NCBI GenBank assembly: GCA_003245395.1 | Contig: QKDF01000053.1 | Coordinates: forward strand, 1 to 10,506 | DNA: 10,506 nt | Direction: 5' to 3' | DNA from: Clostridia bacterium | GTDB lineage: Bacteria; Bacillota; Clostridia; Oscillospirales; Oscillospiraceae | Part shown: one piece after another, positions 1 through 6,497 of the stretch | Position numbering within the stretch: the first letter of the stretch is position 1 | Layout of the letters: each line of letters begins with the position of its first letter | The notes under the pieces: model-generated | The model's input: the letters and a program-made list of their open reading frames with translations, nothing else | What the model was told of the DNA's origin: nothing | Database searches by the model: none | Made by a program: the position numbers and the translations under genes

Positions 1-483
1 TTCGGCTGCGAGGTGTACTATACCTCCCGCACCCGCCGCCCCACGCAGGAAGAGGAACTGTATCACGCCACATATCTGCCCAAAGAAGAACTGCTGGCCC
101 GGTGCGATATTCTCAGCCTGCACTGCGCCGTCAACGCTCAGACCCGGGGATTGGCGGATGCGGCCTTTTTCAGCGCCATGAAAAACGGCTCTTACTTGAT
201 CAACACCGCACGGGGAGATCTGGTGGACAATGAAGCGCTCAAAGACGCCATCCTCTCGGGCCATCTGGCAGGGGCAGGCCTGGACGTGCTCTCTCCAGAA
301 CCGGTGCCGGCGGATCATCCTCTGACACGCCTGCCGGAGCCGTATTGCAACCGGCTGGTATTTTCGCCTCACCTGGGTGGTATTACCGCGGCCAGCTTCC
401 GCCGGGCGCATCTGCATATGTGGCGCAATGTGGAGCGGGTAGCGGACGGACATCGCCCTGACAATATTGTAAACGGACTGTGA
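1..483 (+). CDS. D-isomer specific 2-hydroxyacid dehydrogenase, C-terminal part (5' truncated by window)
   Basis: The open frame runs in from before base 1 and ends at the TGA at 481-483, giving about 160 residues. It is the C-terminal half of an NAD(P)-dependent D-2-hydroxyacid dehydrogenase, which interconverts a 2-keto acid and a D-2-hydroxy acid in the cytosol. The window opens just after where the glycine-rich dinucleotide loop should be, on a beta strand reading FGCEVYYTSR. The family signatures follow: NTARGDLVD with the catalytic Arg, AGLDVLSPEP with the Glu that tunes the catalytic base, and SPHLGGIT with the catalytic His. All three catalytic residues are present. The next gene's ribosome binding site overlaps this stop codon, so the two are probably one transcript and translationally coupled. 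Substrate cannot be told from this part; phosphoglycerate, hydroxypyruvate/glyoxylate or another keto acid are all possible. Confidence 0.9.
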   Translation, partial: FGCEVYYTSRTRRPTQEEELYHATYLPKEELLARCDILSLHCAVNAQTRGLADAAFFSAMKNGSYLINTARGDLVDNEALKDAILSGHLAGAGLDVLSPEPVPADHPLTRLPEPYCNRLVFSPHLGGITAASFRRAHLHMWRNVERVADGHRPDNIVNGL

Positions 484-493
484 GGAGCTATAC

Positions 494-1006
494 GTGAAAA
501 ATATCGTTCTGATCGGGATGCCCGGTACGGGAAAGAGCGCAGTGGGGCAGGCGCTGGCGGGACGACTGGGCTATTCGTTTGTGGATGTGGACGACGTGAT
601 CCGTCAGCGTACCGGCAAAACGCTCAAGGAGCTTCTGGAGAATATGGGCGTGGACGGTTTTGTAGCGCTGGAGGGCAGCGTAGGCGAGAGCTTGGAACTG
701 CACGATACCGTCATTGCCACAGGCGGCAGCATGGTGCTCTCCGAAGGAGCGATGGAAAACCTCAAGCGCAGCGGCGTGGCGGTGTGGCTGGAAACCCCCT
801 TGCGGGAAATTGAGCAGCGCATGCCGGATGATCTGTGGGACCGCGGGATCGCCGCCCCGCAGGGGATGGATATCCGGGAGATATACCTTCGCCGGGAGGC
901 ATTGTATGCCCGGTACGCCGACGTAATTGTGGTCAGTCGTGAGGGCGAGGACGCCACTGCCGAGCAGGTGGAGGAGGTCATGCGCACGGTTGGGATGCGT
1001 CTTTGA
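494..1006 (+). CDS. Shikimate kinase-family protein with altered substrate site
   Basis: This 170-residue protein has the length and fold signature of shikimate kinase (ATP-dependent phosphorylation in the chorismate pathway). The Walker A loop is GMPGTGKS (residues 8-15) and a DVD pair at 31-33 matches the Mg/shikimate aspartates. A lid-type Arg 117 and an Arg in RREALY (134) are also kept. Two normally fixed features differ. The F-R-x-x-E motif reads FVALE, so the shikimate-binding Arg is Val57, and the glycine triplet is GGS (77-79) instead of GGG. It may therefore be a paralogue acting on another hydroxy acid rather than AroK proper. The start is GTG at 494, chosen because GAGGAG at 482-487, overlapping the upstream stop, is correctly spaced. 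Tight coupling to a hydroxyacid dehydrogenase suggests a shared substrate pathway. Family assignment is firm; shikimate as the substrate is doubtful. Confidence 0.82.
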   Translation: MKNIVLIGMPGTGKSAVGQALAGRLGYSFVDVDDVIRQRTGKTLKELLENMGVDGFVALEGSVGESLELHDTVIATGGSMVLSEGAMENLKRSGVAVWLETPLREIEQRMPDDLWDRGIAAPQGMDIREIYLRREALYARYADVIVVSREGEDATAEQVEEVMRTVGMRL

Positions 1007-1020
1007 CCGAATAAAAGCCT

Positions 1021-1055
1021 GCGCGCCGGAGAAAAAACCGGCGCGCAAAAATTTT
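1021..1055 (+). terminator. Intrinsic terminator after the dehydrogenase/kinase pair
   Basis: A perfect 9-bp GC-only stem (1021-1029 with 1038-1046, arms GCGCGCCGG and CCGGCGCGC) has an A-rich 8-nt loop. AAAAATTTT follows, giving a short U-run in the + transcript. It lies 14 nt after the kinase stop and just before the MerR promoter, which fits a terminator separating the two units. Confidence 0.75.
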
Positions 1056-1057
1056 GC

Positions 1058-1088
1058 TTGACTCTGACGTTACGTCATAGTATATGGT
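1058..1088 (+). promoter_or_regulatory. MerR-type promoter with operator palindrome in a 19-bp spacer
   Basis: TTGACT (1058-1063) and TATGGT (1083-1088) are separated by 19 bp, the long spacing typical of promoters that MerR proteins activate by untwisting DNA. The spacer carries an odd-centred palindrome, TGACGT-T-ACGTCA (1065-1077). It extends to 1061-1081 with a single mismatched pair. The gene directly downstream encodes a MerR/TipA-type regulator, so positive autoregulation is the natural reading. The promoter elements are seen in the sequence; which protein binds is inferred. Confidence 0.8.
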
Positions 1089-1106
1089 AACAACTGAGGT
1101 GAGGAC

Positions 1107-1847
1107 ATGAGCGATATGACAGTGGGGGAGATGGCGGCCCTGTGCGGTGTGAGCGTACGCACACTGCACTACTATGACCGCATTGACCTGCTCCGGCCGG
1201 AGCAGGTGGAGGAAAACGGCTACCGCCGGTATGGGGACGCGTCCGTCCGGCGGCTGTGGCAGATCCTGTTCTTCCGGGAGCTGGGATTTCCCCTGCGGGA
1301 GATCGGAGAAATTTTGTCCTCGCCGGACTATGACGCGCAGCAGGCGCTGCGGCGGCAAAGACAGCTGCTGCTCCTGGAGCGGGAGCGGCTGGACAAGCTG
1401 CTGGCATCGCTGGACTCGCATTTAAAAGGAGACAAGACGATGGATTTTAAAGGATTTGATACAAAAGACGCAGACCGGGCCCGAGCGGAGTATGCCGCGG
1501 AGGCGAAAGCCCGCTGGGGGAACACGGACGCATGGAAGGAGAGTCAGCGGAGAGACCAGGGCCGCACGCAGGAGGAACAGGCGGAATTGATGGAGGAGAT
1601 GAATGCCATTTTCTGCCGTTTTGCGGCCATGGTATGCACCGATCCAGCCGACCCGGCGGTACAGGCGGCGTTGGAGGCTTGGCGGATGTTCATTGATACC
1701 CATTACTATCCCTGCTCCGAGGAAATCCTTGCGGGGCTTGGACAAATGTATGTGGAAGACGCGCGGTTCCGACAGAACCTAAATCGGTTTGGACCTGGCA
1801 CGGCGGAACTGATAAGTGCCGCCATTGCGGTTCGCTGCGGACGGTAA
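1107..1847 (+). CDS. MerR family transcriptional regulator with TipAS antibiotic-recognition domain
   Basis: This 246-residue regulator is like TipAL, Mta and SkgA. Residues 3-72 form the MerR winged helix-turn-helix, with TVGEMAALCGVSVRTLHYYD as recognition region and GYRRY (39-42) in the wing. A leucine/arginine-rich helix (about 76-107) is the dimerisation coiled coil. Residues about 125-243 match the TipAS domain, with the family-like stretch AEAKARWGNTDAWKES and later TPGxA-type helices. In characterised members this domain binds thiopeptide or other cyclic drugs and switches on the promoter. The start ATG at 1107 has GAGGTGAGG (1096-1104) just upstream. The gene is alone on its strand, and the next gene converges on it. 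Since the only obvious MerR promoter is its own, it may regulate mainly itself or distant genes. An internal ATG at 1440 could in principle yield a TipAS-like short form, as in tipA, with AAAGGAG at 1426-1432 before it. Confidence 0.9.
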   Translation: MSDMTVGEMAALCGVSVRTLHYYDRIDLLRPEQVEENGYRRYGDASVRRLWQILFFRELGFPLREIGEILSSPDYDAQQALRRQRQLLLLERERLDKLLASLDSHLKGDKTMDFKGFDTKDADRARAEYAAEAKARWGNTDAWKESQRRDQGRTQEEQAELMEEMNAIFCRFAAMVCTDPADPAVQAALEAWRMFIDTHYYPCSEEILAGLGQMYVEDARFRQNLNRFGPGTAELISAAIAVRCGR

Positions 1848-1890
1848 CAGGAGCGGCCAAACGAGCATCCGCTTTTTCAACAGCGCAATG

Positions 1891-1931
1891 AGCCCCCCGC
1901 CTGCTTCAAAGAATGAAGCGGGCGGGGGGCT
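1891..1931. terminator. Long hairpin at the convergent MerR / greA junction
   Basis: A 17-bp stem (1891-1907 with 1915-1931) has one G.U pair and a 7-nt loop. It contains AGCCCCCCGCC and its complement. It sits between the MerR stop (1847, + strand) and the GreA stop (1949, - strand), where a shared bidirectional terminator is expected. Neither side has a good T-run, so termination efficiency is uncertain. Confidence 0.65.
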
Positions 1932-1948
1932 GTATTACGCGAAGATTG

Positions 1949-2452
1949 TCAATATCCATTGATGTCCAGGGAGGCATCGTCCGTCCCCTTTTCGATGGAG
2001 ACAATGGTGAGGGAGTAGCTCCGTCCTTCTCCCAAATCCACCGTGACTCGGTCTCCGGCCCGGCGGCCCAGAACGGCCTTGCCCACGGGGGATTCCTTGC
2101 TGATGAGACCTTTAAGAGCATCCTGACGCAGCGTCGTCACCAGGCGGATGGTTTGGGGTTTACCCGTAGGCTCCGGGAGAATGACCACGGTGTCGAACAG
2201 TCCGACCGCACCCTCCTCTGCTTTGGCGGAGATGACTTTTGCGGTGCGAATCATGCGCTCCAAATACCGGATACGGCTGTCGTTGCGGTTTTTATCCCGC
2301 TTGGCACACTTGTATTCAAAGTTTTCACTCAGGTCGCCGAAGCCGCGGGCCGTCTGTACATCTTCAATCAACTTGGGACGCAGCACGCGGGTTCGATAAT
2401 CGATCTCCTCTTTCATTTTCTGAATATCGATCTCTGTCAACTCATCGTACAT
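1949..2452 (-). CDS. greA: GreA/GreB-family transcription elongation (transcript cleavage) factor
   Basis: This 167-residue protein stimulates RNA polymerase to cleave backtracked transcripts. The N-terminal coiled coil (about 5-75) carries GDLSENFEY (39-47), whose Asp40 and Glu43 match the acidic tip residues that hold the catalytic metal. The C-terminal FKBP-like domain (about 82-152) has GLISKESPVGKAVLGRRAGDRV, close to the GreA consensus. A short acidic tail after residue 154, EKGTDDASLDINGY, goes beyond canonical GreA. The RDKNRNDSRIRYLERMIRTAKVI segment also differs from housekeeping GreA. Both suggest a clostridial GreA paralogue rather than the main copy. AAGGAGG, on the - strand at 2462-2468, is well placed before ATG 2452 and overlaps the stop of the upstream EamA gene, so the two are cotranscribed and probably coupled. 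The family is certain; which paralogue is not. Confidence 0.88.
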   Translation of the reverse strand: MYDELTEIDIQKMKEEIDYRTRVLRPKLIEDVQTARGFGDLSENFEYKCAKRDKNRNDSRIRYLERMIRTAKVISAKAEEGAVGLFDTVVILPEPTGKPQTIRLVTTLRQDALKGLISKESPVGKAVLGRRAGDRVTVDLGEGRSYSLTIVSIEKGTDDASLDINGY

Positions 2453-2467
2453 GAAAGAAAGCCTCCT

Positions 2468-3367
2468 TCATTTGGAAGATTCCTTGGCCAGCAGAAAGAT
2501 GGTGGTCAGGATCAGAATGAATCCGATCAGATCGGAGAGGGAAAAGGAAGTGTGCAGCCACAGAGCGGAGAAAACGGTGGCGGATACGGGTTCCGTGGCG
2601 GCCAGCATGGAGGATTTCACCGGCCCGATGTCCGCCACGCCCTGCATGAACAGAGAAAATGACAGCACCGTCCCCAGCAATATGATGGCTGTTATGGCCA
2701 GCCATCCCTGAATGGGCAGATGTACGGAAAACTGCCAGCTGCGGCTGGCCAGATTCACAAGCACGCCGCCGATGAGCATGCCAAATCCCGTGACGACTTC
2801 AGGCCCCCACTTGGGCAGCAGGCGGCGCGGGAGAATGGAGTAGATCGTGACAGCCACTCCGGTGGTGATGCCCCAGAACAGCCCAAACGGAGAGATGGCC
2901 AGATGTGCAGGATCACCGCCAGTGGCAAGGATGTACGTACCGGAGAACGCCAGCACCAGGGACACGGTTTCCAGACGGTTGGGCCATCGCCGGGTGTGCA
3001 GGCAAGTAACCAGCATGATAAAAATTAAACTCAGGTTCTGTAGCACCGTGGTGGTACCTGCGTTGGAATAGGAGATGGCGGTCATGTAGGAAAACTGGCA
3101 CAGTAAAAGCCCGCAGATACCATAGAAAATCAGTTCCAGCACATCGCGGCGTTCCTTCAAAATAGCCCGCATGGCTGTGTGGTGCTTCGGCAGGGCCAGC
3201 AGTGTCAGAATGATGCCGGAAGAGAGCAGGCGGATGCAGGTCAGCCACAGAGAGCTGACGCCGAAGTGGGAGAAAAGATACTGCCCGCAGGTGCCCGAGA
3301 AGCCCCAGAATATGCCGCCGACCGTGGTGCACACAATGCCTCGGACGGCGGTTTTTTTGTCAGTCAT
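2468..3367 (-). CDS. EamA/DMT-family transporter
   Basis: This 299-residue, very hydrophobic protein has the two-times-five helix architecture of the drug/metabolite transporter superfamily. Two EamA repeats cover about residues 10-145 and 158-295. The first begins VGGIFWGFSGTCGQYLF, the typical opening helix, and the second repeat ends with a conserved segment, ATEPVSATVFSALWL, where the E-P pair is typical. Such proteins export amino acids, metabolites or drugs across the cytoplasmic membrane, but the substrate cannot be read from sequence. ATG 3367 is preceded on the - strand by GAAGGAAG at about 3373-3380. The downstream greA-like gene overlaps its translation signals. A hairpin with a U-rich tail lies only about 16 nt upstream of the transporter start, so expression may be controlled by attenuation. 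Confidence 0.88.
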   Translation of the reverse strand: MTDKKTAVRGIVCTTVGGIFWGFSGTCGQYLFSHFGVSSLWLTCIRLLSSGIILTLLALPKHHTAMRAILKERRDVLELIFYGICGLLLCQFSYMTAISYSNAGTTTVLQNLSLIFIMLVTCLHTRRWPNRLETVSLVLAFSGTYILATGGDPAHLAISPFGLFWGITTGVAVTIYSILPRRLLPKWGPEVVTGFGMLIGGVLVNLASRSWQFSVHLPIQGWLAITAIILLGTVLSFSLFMQGVADIGPVKSSMLAATEPVSATVFSALWLHTSFSLSDLIGFILILTTIFLLAKESSK

Positions 3368-3636
3368 GTTTCATCTTCCTTCAAAAGACAGACCCCCGGC
3401 TGCCCGGGGGACCGTCAGGGTGCTTTGTATTACAAGCGGCGCTGTTTTTCCGATAAAGACAGTATGCCGCTTTCACGGCAGGGAACAGGGGAAATCACAT
3501 TGCCCTGCATGCACTGCCACGCCATGGAGATCGGCGAAGCCTGCATTGAGTACGTGACGGACTTCTGCGCGCCGGTCTGGTATCCGTTAGAGGGCATGGT
3601 TGCGCGGTGGCTCGGAACGGGGGTTACGCCGCCGGC
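3368..3636 (-). promoter_or_regulatory. Structured leader / intergenic region upstream of the EamA transporter
   Basis: This 269-bp gap separates two same-strand genes. In the - strand RNA, a GCGGC segment (3466-3470) can pair with the preceding GCCGC-like arm (stem 3465-3469 with 3476-3480). It can instead pair with GCCGC at 3436-3440, where CUGU and ACAG extend the stem. The two pairings exclude each other. A small palindrome TTGTA-T-TACAA (3425-3435) and a terminator-like hairpin (3383-3410) follow, and then the transporter's ribosome binding site. I could not match it to a riboswitch class I know, and no convincing promoter was found. The segment nearer the upstream gene (about 3500-3636) shows no clear feature. 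Confidence 0.4.
3383..3410 (-). terminator. Terminator-like hairpin in the EamA leader
   Basis: On the - strand a 7-bp CCCCCGG/CCGGGGG stem (3404-3410 with 3393-3399) has a 4-nt loop and is followed by TCTGTCTTTT (3392-3383). It ends directly before the GAAGGAAG ribosome binding site, leaving no space for a promoter after it. Transcripts for the transporter would therefore have to read through it, unlike an ordinary end-of-gene terminator. Confidence 0.6.
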
Positions 3637-4656
3637 TCAGTATCCGAACAGCATGGAGCGATTGATGTCCGCCAGAGAGTGAGCTCCGCACATGGCCATG
3701 GTATCGGACAGCTCGGCTTTCAGTTTGTCGGTGTAGATCTTGATGCCCTCGGCTGCGGCGCCCAGCGCCATGGTGACAAACGGGCGGCAGATCAGCACGC
3801 CATCCGCGCCCAGGGCCAGGGCCTTGAACACGTCCATGCCGGTACGGATGCCGCCGTCCACCAGGACGGTCATCTTTCCGCCTACGGCGTCCACAATGGC
3901 GGGCAGAACTTCGGCCGTGCCAGGACACTGATCCAACACGCGCCCGCCGTGATTGGAGACCACGATGCCGCTGGCGCCGGCCTCCAGCGCCTTTTTGGCA
4001 CCCTCCACGGTCATGATGCCCTTGAGGATGAAGGGCACCTCCGCCCAAGCGGCGATCTGCTTGAGTTCATCCACGGACTTGCTGCCCGCAGGCGGCTGCA
4101 TATTTTTCAGGAAGGGCAGTCCGGCGGCGTCGATGTCCATGGCGATGGCGAAAGCGCCGGCACTCTTGGCGGCATTCACCTTTTCATGGATCAGTTCCAT
4201 GTTCCAGGGCTTGATGGTGGGCACGCCCACGCCGCCGTTTTTGGCTGTGGCTGCGACAGCACCCGCCATCACGGAGGGATCGGTGCCGTCGCCGGTGAAG
4301 GCGGCAATGCCGTTTTCGGCGCAGGCGGTGACCAGAATGTCGTTATAGGCCTTGTCGTCGTACTTGTCGCCGTAGTGCAGCGTCAGGGCGCCCACCGGGC
4401 CGGCAAAGATGGGCAGGGCGAATTCCCGGCCAAACAGCTTGGCAGTGGTGTCTGCGGGTTTGTTTTCGCAGATGGTGTCCATGTTTACGCACAGCTCCTG
4501 CCACTTCTGATAGTTACGGATGAAACCAGTGCCCAGTCCCTTGGCGCCGGGGCCGGGGATGGCGTTTTTACATGCCATTCCGTTGCATACGGGACAGGCT
4601 TTGCAGTACGGACCGCTGCATTTGCGCGCGCTTTCCAAAACTTCCTGATATGTCAT
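3637..4656 (-). CDS. FMN-dependent alpha-hydroxyacid dehydrogenase (lactate oxidase / glycolate oxidase family)
   Basis: This 339-residue TIM-barrel flavoenzyme should oxidise an L-2-hydroxy acid such as lactate or glycolate. Visible family sites are FILKGI (Lys212), SNHGGRVLD (catalytic His236 and Arg239) and DGGIRTGMDVFKALALGAD (267-285, FMN phosphate binding). The second substrate arginine of classical members seems absent: the stretch around MDIDAAGLP aligns with the usual D-x-P-x-x-G-x-R but has Pro in place of Arg. The N-terminus has five cysteines (13, 18, 21, 24, 29), with CKACPVC spacing like an Fe-S or zinc site. This is a feature of short anaerobe-type members. ATG 4656 is preferred over upstream starts because GGGAGG (4664-4669, - strand) is 7 nt before it. 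In an anaerobe, the electron acceptor is unlikely to be oxygen. No partner flavoprotein gene is adjacent. Confidence 0.88.
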   Translation of the reverse strand: MTYQEVLESARKCSGPYCKACPVCNGMACKNAIPGPGAKGLGTGFIRNYQKWQELCVNMDTICENKPADTTAKLFGREFALPIFAGPVGALTLHYGDKYDDKAYNDILVTACAENGIAAFTGDGTDPSVMAGAVAATAKNGGVGVPTIKPWNMELIHEKVNAAKSAGAFAIAMDIDAAGLPFLKNMQPPAGSKSVDELKQIAAWAEVPFILKGIMTVEGAKKALEAGASGIVVSNHGGRVLDQCPGTAEVLPAIVDAVGGKMTVLVDGGIRTGMDVFKALALGADGVLICRPFVTMALGAAAEGIKIYTDKLKAELSDTMAMCGAHSLADINRSMLFGY

Positions 4657-4875
4657 ATGTATGCCTCCCAAATTGATGTTTCTTCTCAATACAGGCCGCC
4701 TTTTGCACGGCCACTTCACACAGCTTATTATTTTACAGCAGATCGCCGCGGAACGCAAACAAAACAGCAGGAGAATTCAATTTATCGGCGCGAGGGAACT
4801 TTTTCTCGGGATGTGACGTCTTTACAGTAACCGAAATTGATAAGATAAAATGAAAATGAAAAGGAGGACACAGGG
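4657..4875. promoter_or_regulatory. Divergent promoter region between the FMN dehydrogenase and the DUF4349 lipoprotein
   Basis: This 219-bp non-coding gap drives genes in both directions. For the + gene, TTTACA (4821-4826) with GATAAA (4844-4849, 17-bp spacer) or TAAAAT (4846-4851) is a plausible sigma-A promoter. AAGGAGG (4861-4867) precedes ATG 4876. On the - side, a small GGCCG/CGGCC stem (4694-4698 with 4708-4712) lies in the dehydrogenase leader. I see no confident -35/-10 pair for that gene. Confidence 0.5.
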
Positions 4876-5817
4876 ATGAAGCGAAGAGGATGGAAGTCTG
4901 CGCTTGCGCTACTGCTGATTGCGTTTCTGCTGGCGGGATGCGGCGCGTCCATGTCTGCGTCGGAGACGGCATCAAGTGCCCAGACGGGAGAAGCGGACAC
5001 GGCCAGCTACGGCGGGGGCACGGATATGAGTTATGCACCCGTGGACAGCAAAGGACAGACGCAGGAGGGCACCACCCAGCCCGAAAACGGCACCAAGCTG
5101 ATCCGTACTGCACAGCTGCGGCTGGAGACCACGGACTTTGACGGCGTGACGGCCAGCTTAAACGAACTGGTGGCCAAGTCCAAAGGCTATTTTGAGAGCA
5201 CAAGCATTCAGGACGCCGGCGGCGGCTATCGCTCCGCAGACTATACCGTGCGGGTTCCGGCGGAAAATCTGGACGCCTTTTTGTCCGAGGCAGGCGCGCT
5301 GTGCCATGTGCTCAGCCAGTCCTCCAATGCCCAGGATGTCAGCGAGAATTACTACGACACCCAGGGTCGGCTGAAAACCCAGCAGACCAAGCTGGAGCGC
5401 CTGCAGGCCTTGCTGGCCAAGGCGGAAAAGATGGAGGACATCATCACGCTGGAGTCCGCTATCAGCGACACGGAGCAGACCATCGACAACCTCAGCGGCA
5501 CGCTGCAGCACTATGATTCTCAGGTGAATGATTCCACCGTGACCATCTCTCTGAACGAGGTTTACAAGCTCAGCAACGTGGAGGAGCCGACCATAGGTTT
5601 TGCCGGACGGGTGAGTGCGGCGTTTGCCTCCGGATGGAAGAACTTTACGTCCGTCCTGGAGAGCGTGGCGTTCTTCATTGCCTACGGCTGGCCCTGGATT
5701 TTGCTGTTGGCCGTTGTAGCGACAGCGGCCGGTATCCGGTATCAGGGCAGCATTCGGAAAAAGAAACTTCAGTCCGCAGTTCCGTCCGGAAAAACAGAGG
5801 AAAAGACGGAAAAGTGA
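4876..5817 (+). CDS. DUF4349 domain-containing lipoprotein
   Basis: This 313-residue cell-envelope protein starts with a lipoprotein signal. MKRRGWK is followed by a hydrophobic run and the lipobox LAGC, with Cys22 as the lipid-modified residue. A low-complexity Ser/Thr/Gly linker follows (about 23-72). Residues 74-290 match DUF4349: an N-terminal alpha/beta part (KLIRTAQLRLETTDFDGV and YTVRVPAENLDAF), then a helical coiled-coil hairpin (about 158-215), a return strand (VNDSTVTISLNEVY) and a transmembrane helix at about 261-287. A lysine-rich cytoplasmic tail ends the chain. It is thus anchored by both a lipid and a C-terminal helix. The molecular function of this family is unknown; a sensing or envelope-stress role is sometimes guessed. 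Start choice is supported by AAGGAGG 8 nt upstream. Confidence 0.88.
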   Translation: MKRRGWKSALALLLIAFLLAGCGASMSASETASSAQTGEADTASYGGGTDMSYAPVDSKGQTQEGTTQPENGTKLIRTAQLRLETTDFDGVTASLNELVAKSKGYFESTSIQDAGGGYRSADYTVRVPAENLDAFLSEAGALCHVLSQSSNAQDVSENYYDTQGRLKTQQTKLERLQALLAKAEKMEDIITLESAISDTEQTIDNLSGTLQHYDSQVNDSTVTISLNEVYKLSNVEEPTIGFAGRVSAAFASGWKNFTSVLESVAFFIAYGWPWILLLAVVATAAGIRYQGSIRKKKLQSAVPSGKTEEKTEK

Positions 5818-5845
5818 TTGCACCTCATTGCATCTGTGGTAAAAT
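5818..5845 (+). promoter_or_regulatory. Sigma-A type promoter for the MBL-fold hydrolase gene
   Basis: TTGCAC (5818-5823), a 16-bp spacer and TAAAAT (5840-5845) form the core, and TGG before the -10 makes it an extended -10 element. It begins immediately after the DUF4349 stop. The downstream gene starts at 5886, with AGGAGG at 5872-5877. Confidence 0.6.
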
Positions 5846-5885
5846 AGAGACAAAAGGACTTTTATGGATTCAGGAGGTGCAAACG

Positions 5886-6497
5886 ATGAAAATTACCTGG
5901 CTGGGACACGCCTGCTTCCTGCTGGAGCAGGACGGATACCGTGTGGTGACAGACCCGTATACCCGCGTACCGGGCTATCCGCCGCTGGCGGTGGAGGCCA
6001 ACGCGCTCTATTGCAGCCATGAACACTTTGACCATGCCTACCGGGAGGGGGTTACCCTTGTCCCCGGCGGAGAGAGCCCGTTCACTGTAGAAGAGATCTC
6101 CGCGTTCCACGATGAGGAACAGGGGGCGAAGCGGGGAGAAATCGTCATCCGTGTCTTCAACGCCGGCGGCGTCCGGGTGTGTCATGTGGGCGATTTGGGC
6201 CATCAGCTCTCACCGGAGCAGGCGGCGGCCATCGGGCGGTGCGATGTACTGTTGATCCCTGTCGGAGGGACGTACACCGTGGATGCCGTGGGCGCCAAGG
6301 CCGTGTGCGATATGCTGCGCCCCCGCTGTGTGGTGCCGATGCACTACCGCCATGCCCCTTACGGCCTGGAGGCAGTGGGAGGACTGGAGGATTTCCTGCG
6401 CCTGTGGCCCACCGGGGATGTGGAGCGCCTGACGGGGAACTCGTTCCCGGTGACAGACGCTTTGAAGTCCGTGGTTGTACCGGTTTATCCGGCCTGA
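5886..6497 (+). CDS. Metallo-beta-lactamase-fold metal-dependent hydrolase (PF13483 / UlaG-like type)
   Basis: This 203-residue cytosolic MBL-fold protein belongs to the short 'beta-lactamase superfamily domain' group. It opens with the typical ITWLGHACFLL. The metal motif H-x-H-x-D-H is SHEHFDH (His45, His47, Asp49, His50). Later ligands appear at HVGDLGH (His100, Asp103) and PMHYR (His153), and DVLLIPVGG (120-128) is a conserved strand. All expected two-metal ligands are present, so it should be an active hydrolase. The substrate is unknown, since relatives act on lactones, phosphodiesters and others. ATG 5886 is chosen over upstream in-frame starts because of AGGAGG 8 nt before it and because the fold begins exactly there. 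It has its own promoter. It may share a transcript with the next gene 59 bp downstream, as no terminator lies between. Confidence 0.88.
   Translation: MKITWLGHACFLLEQDGYRVVTDPYTRVPGYPPLAVEANALYCSHEHFDHAYREGVTLVPGGESPFTVEEISAFHDEEQGAKRGEIVIRVFNAGGVRVCHVGDLGHQLSPEQAAAIGRCDVLLIPVGGTYTVDAVGAKAVCDMLRPRCVVPMHYRHAPYGLEAVGGLEDFLRLWPTGDVERLTGNSFPVTDALKSVVVPVYPA

Noticed and set aside
3425..3435. TTGTA-T-TACAA palindrome as a repressor operator
   Set aside because: It is short, there is no adjacent regulator gene, and no promoter was identified beside it. It may equally be part of the leader RNA fold.
3383..3640. T-box, guanidine or other known riboswitch before the EamA gene
   Set aside because: None of the conserved core sequences I know (for example the T-box GGUGG-type motif or guanidine riboswitch cores) was found, so it is reported only as an unclassified structured leader.
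3463..3684. Small + strand frame with a CxxCH (heme c-like) motif, 73 codons
   Set aside because: There is no ribosome binding site before its ATG, it runs antisense into the end of the FMN dehydrogenase gene, and no signal peptide is present. The motif is most likely chance.
3607..4830. Long + strand open frame (407 codons) opposite the FMN dehydrogenase
   Set aside because: The - strand carries clear FMN-enzyme motifs with a good ribosome binding site. The + frame is His/Gly/Ala-rich with no domain and is a shadow.
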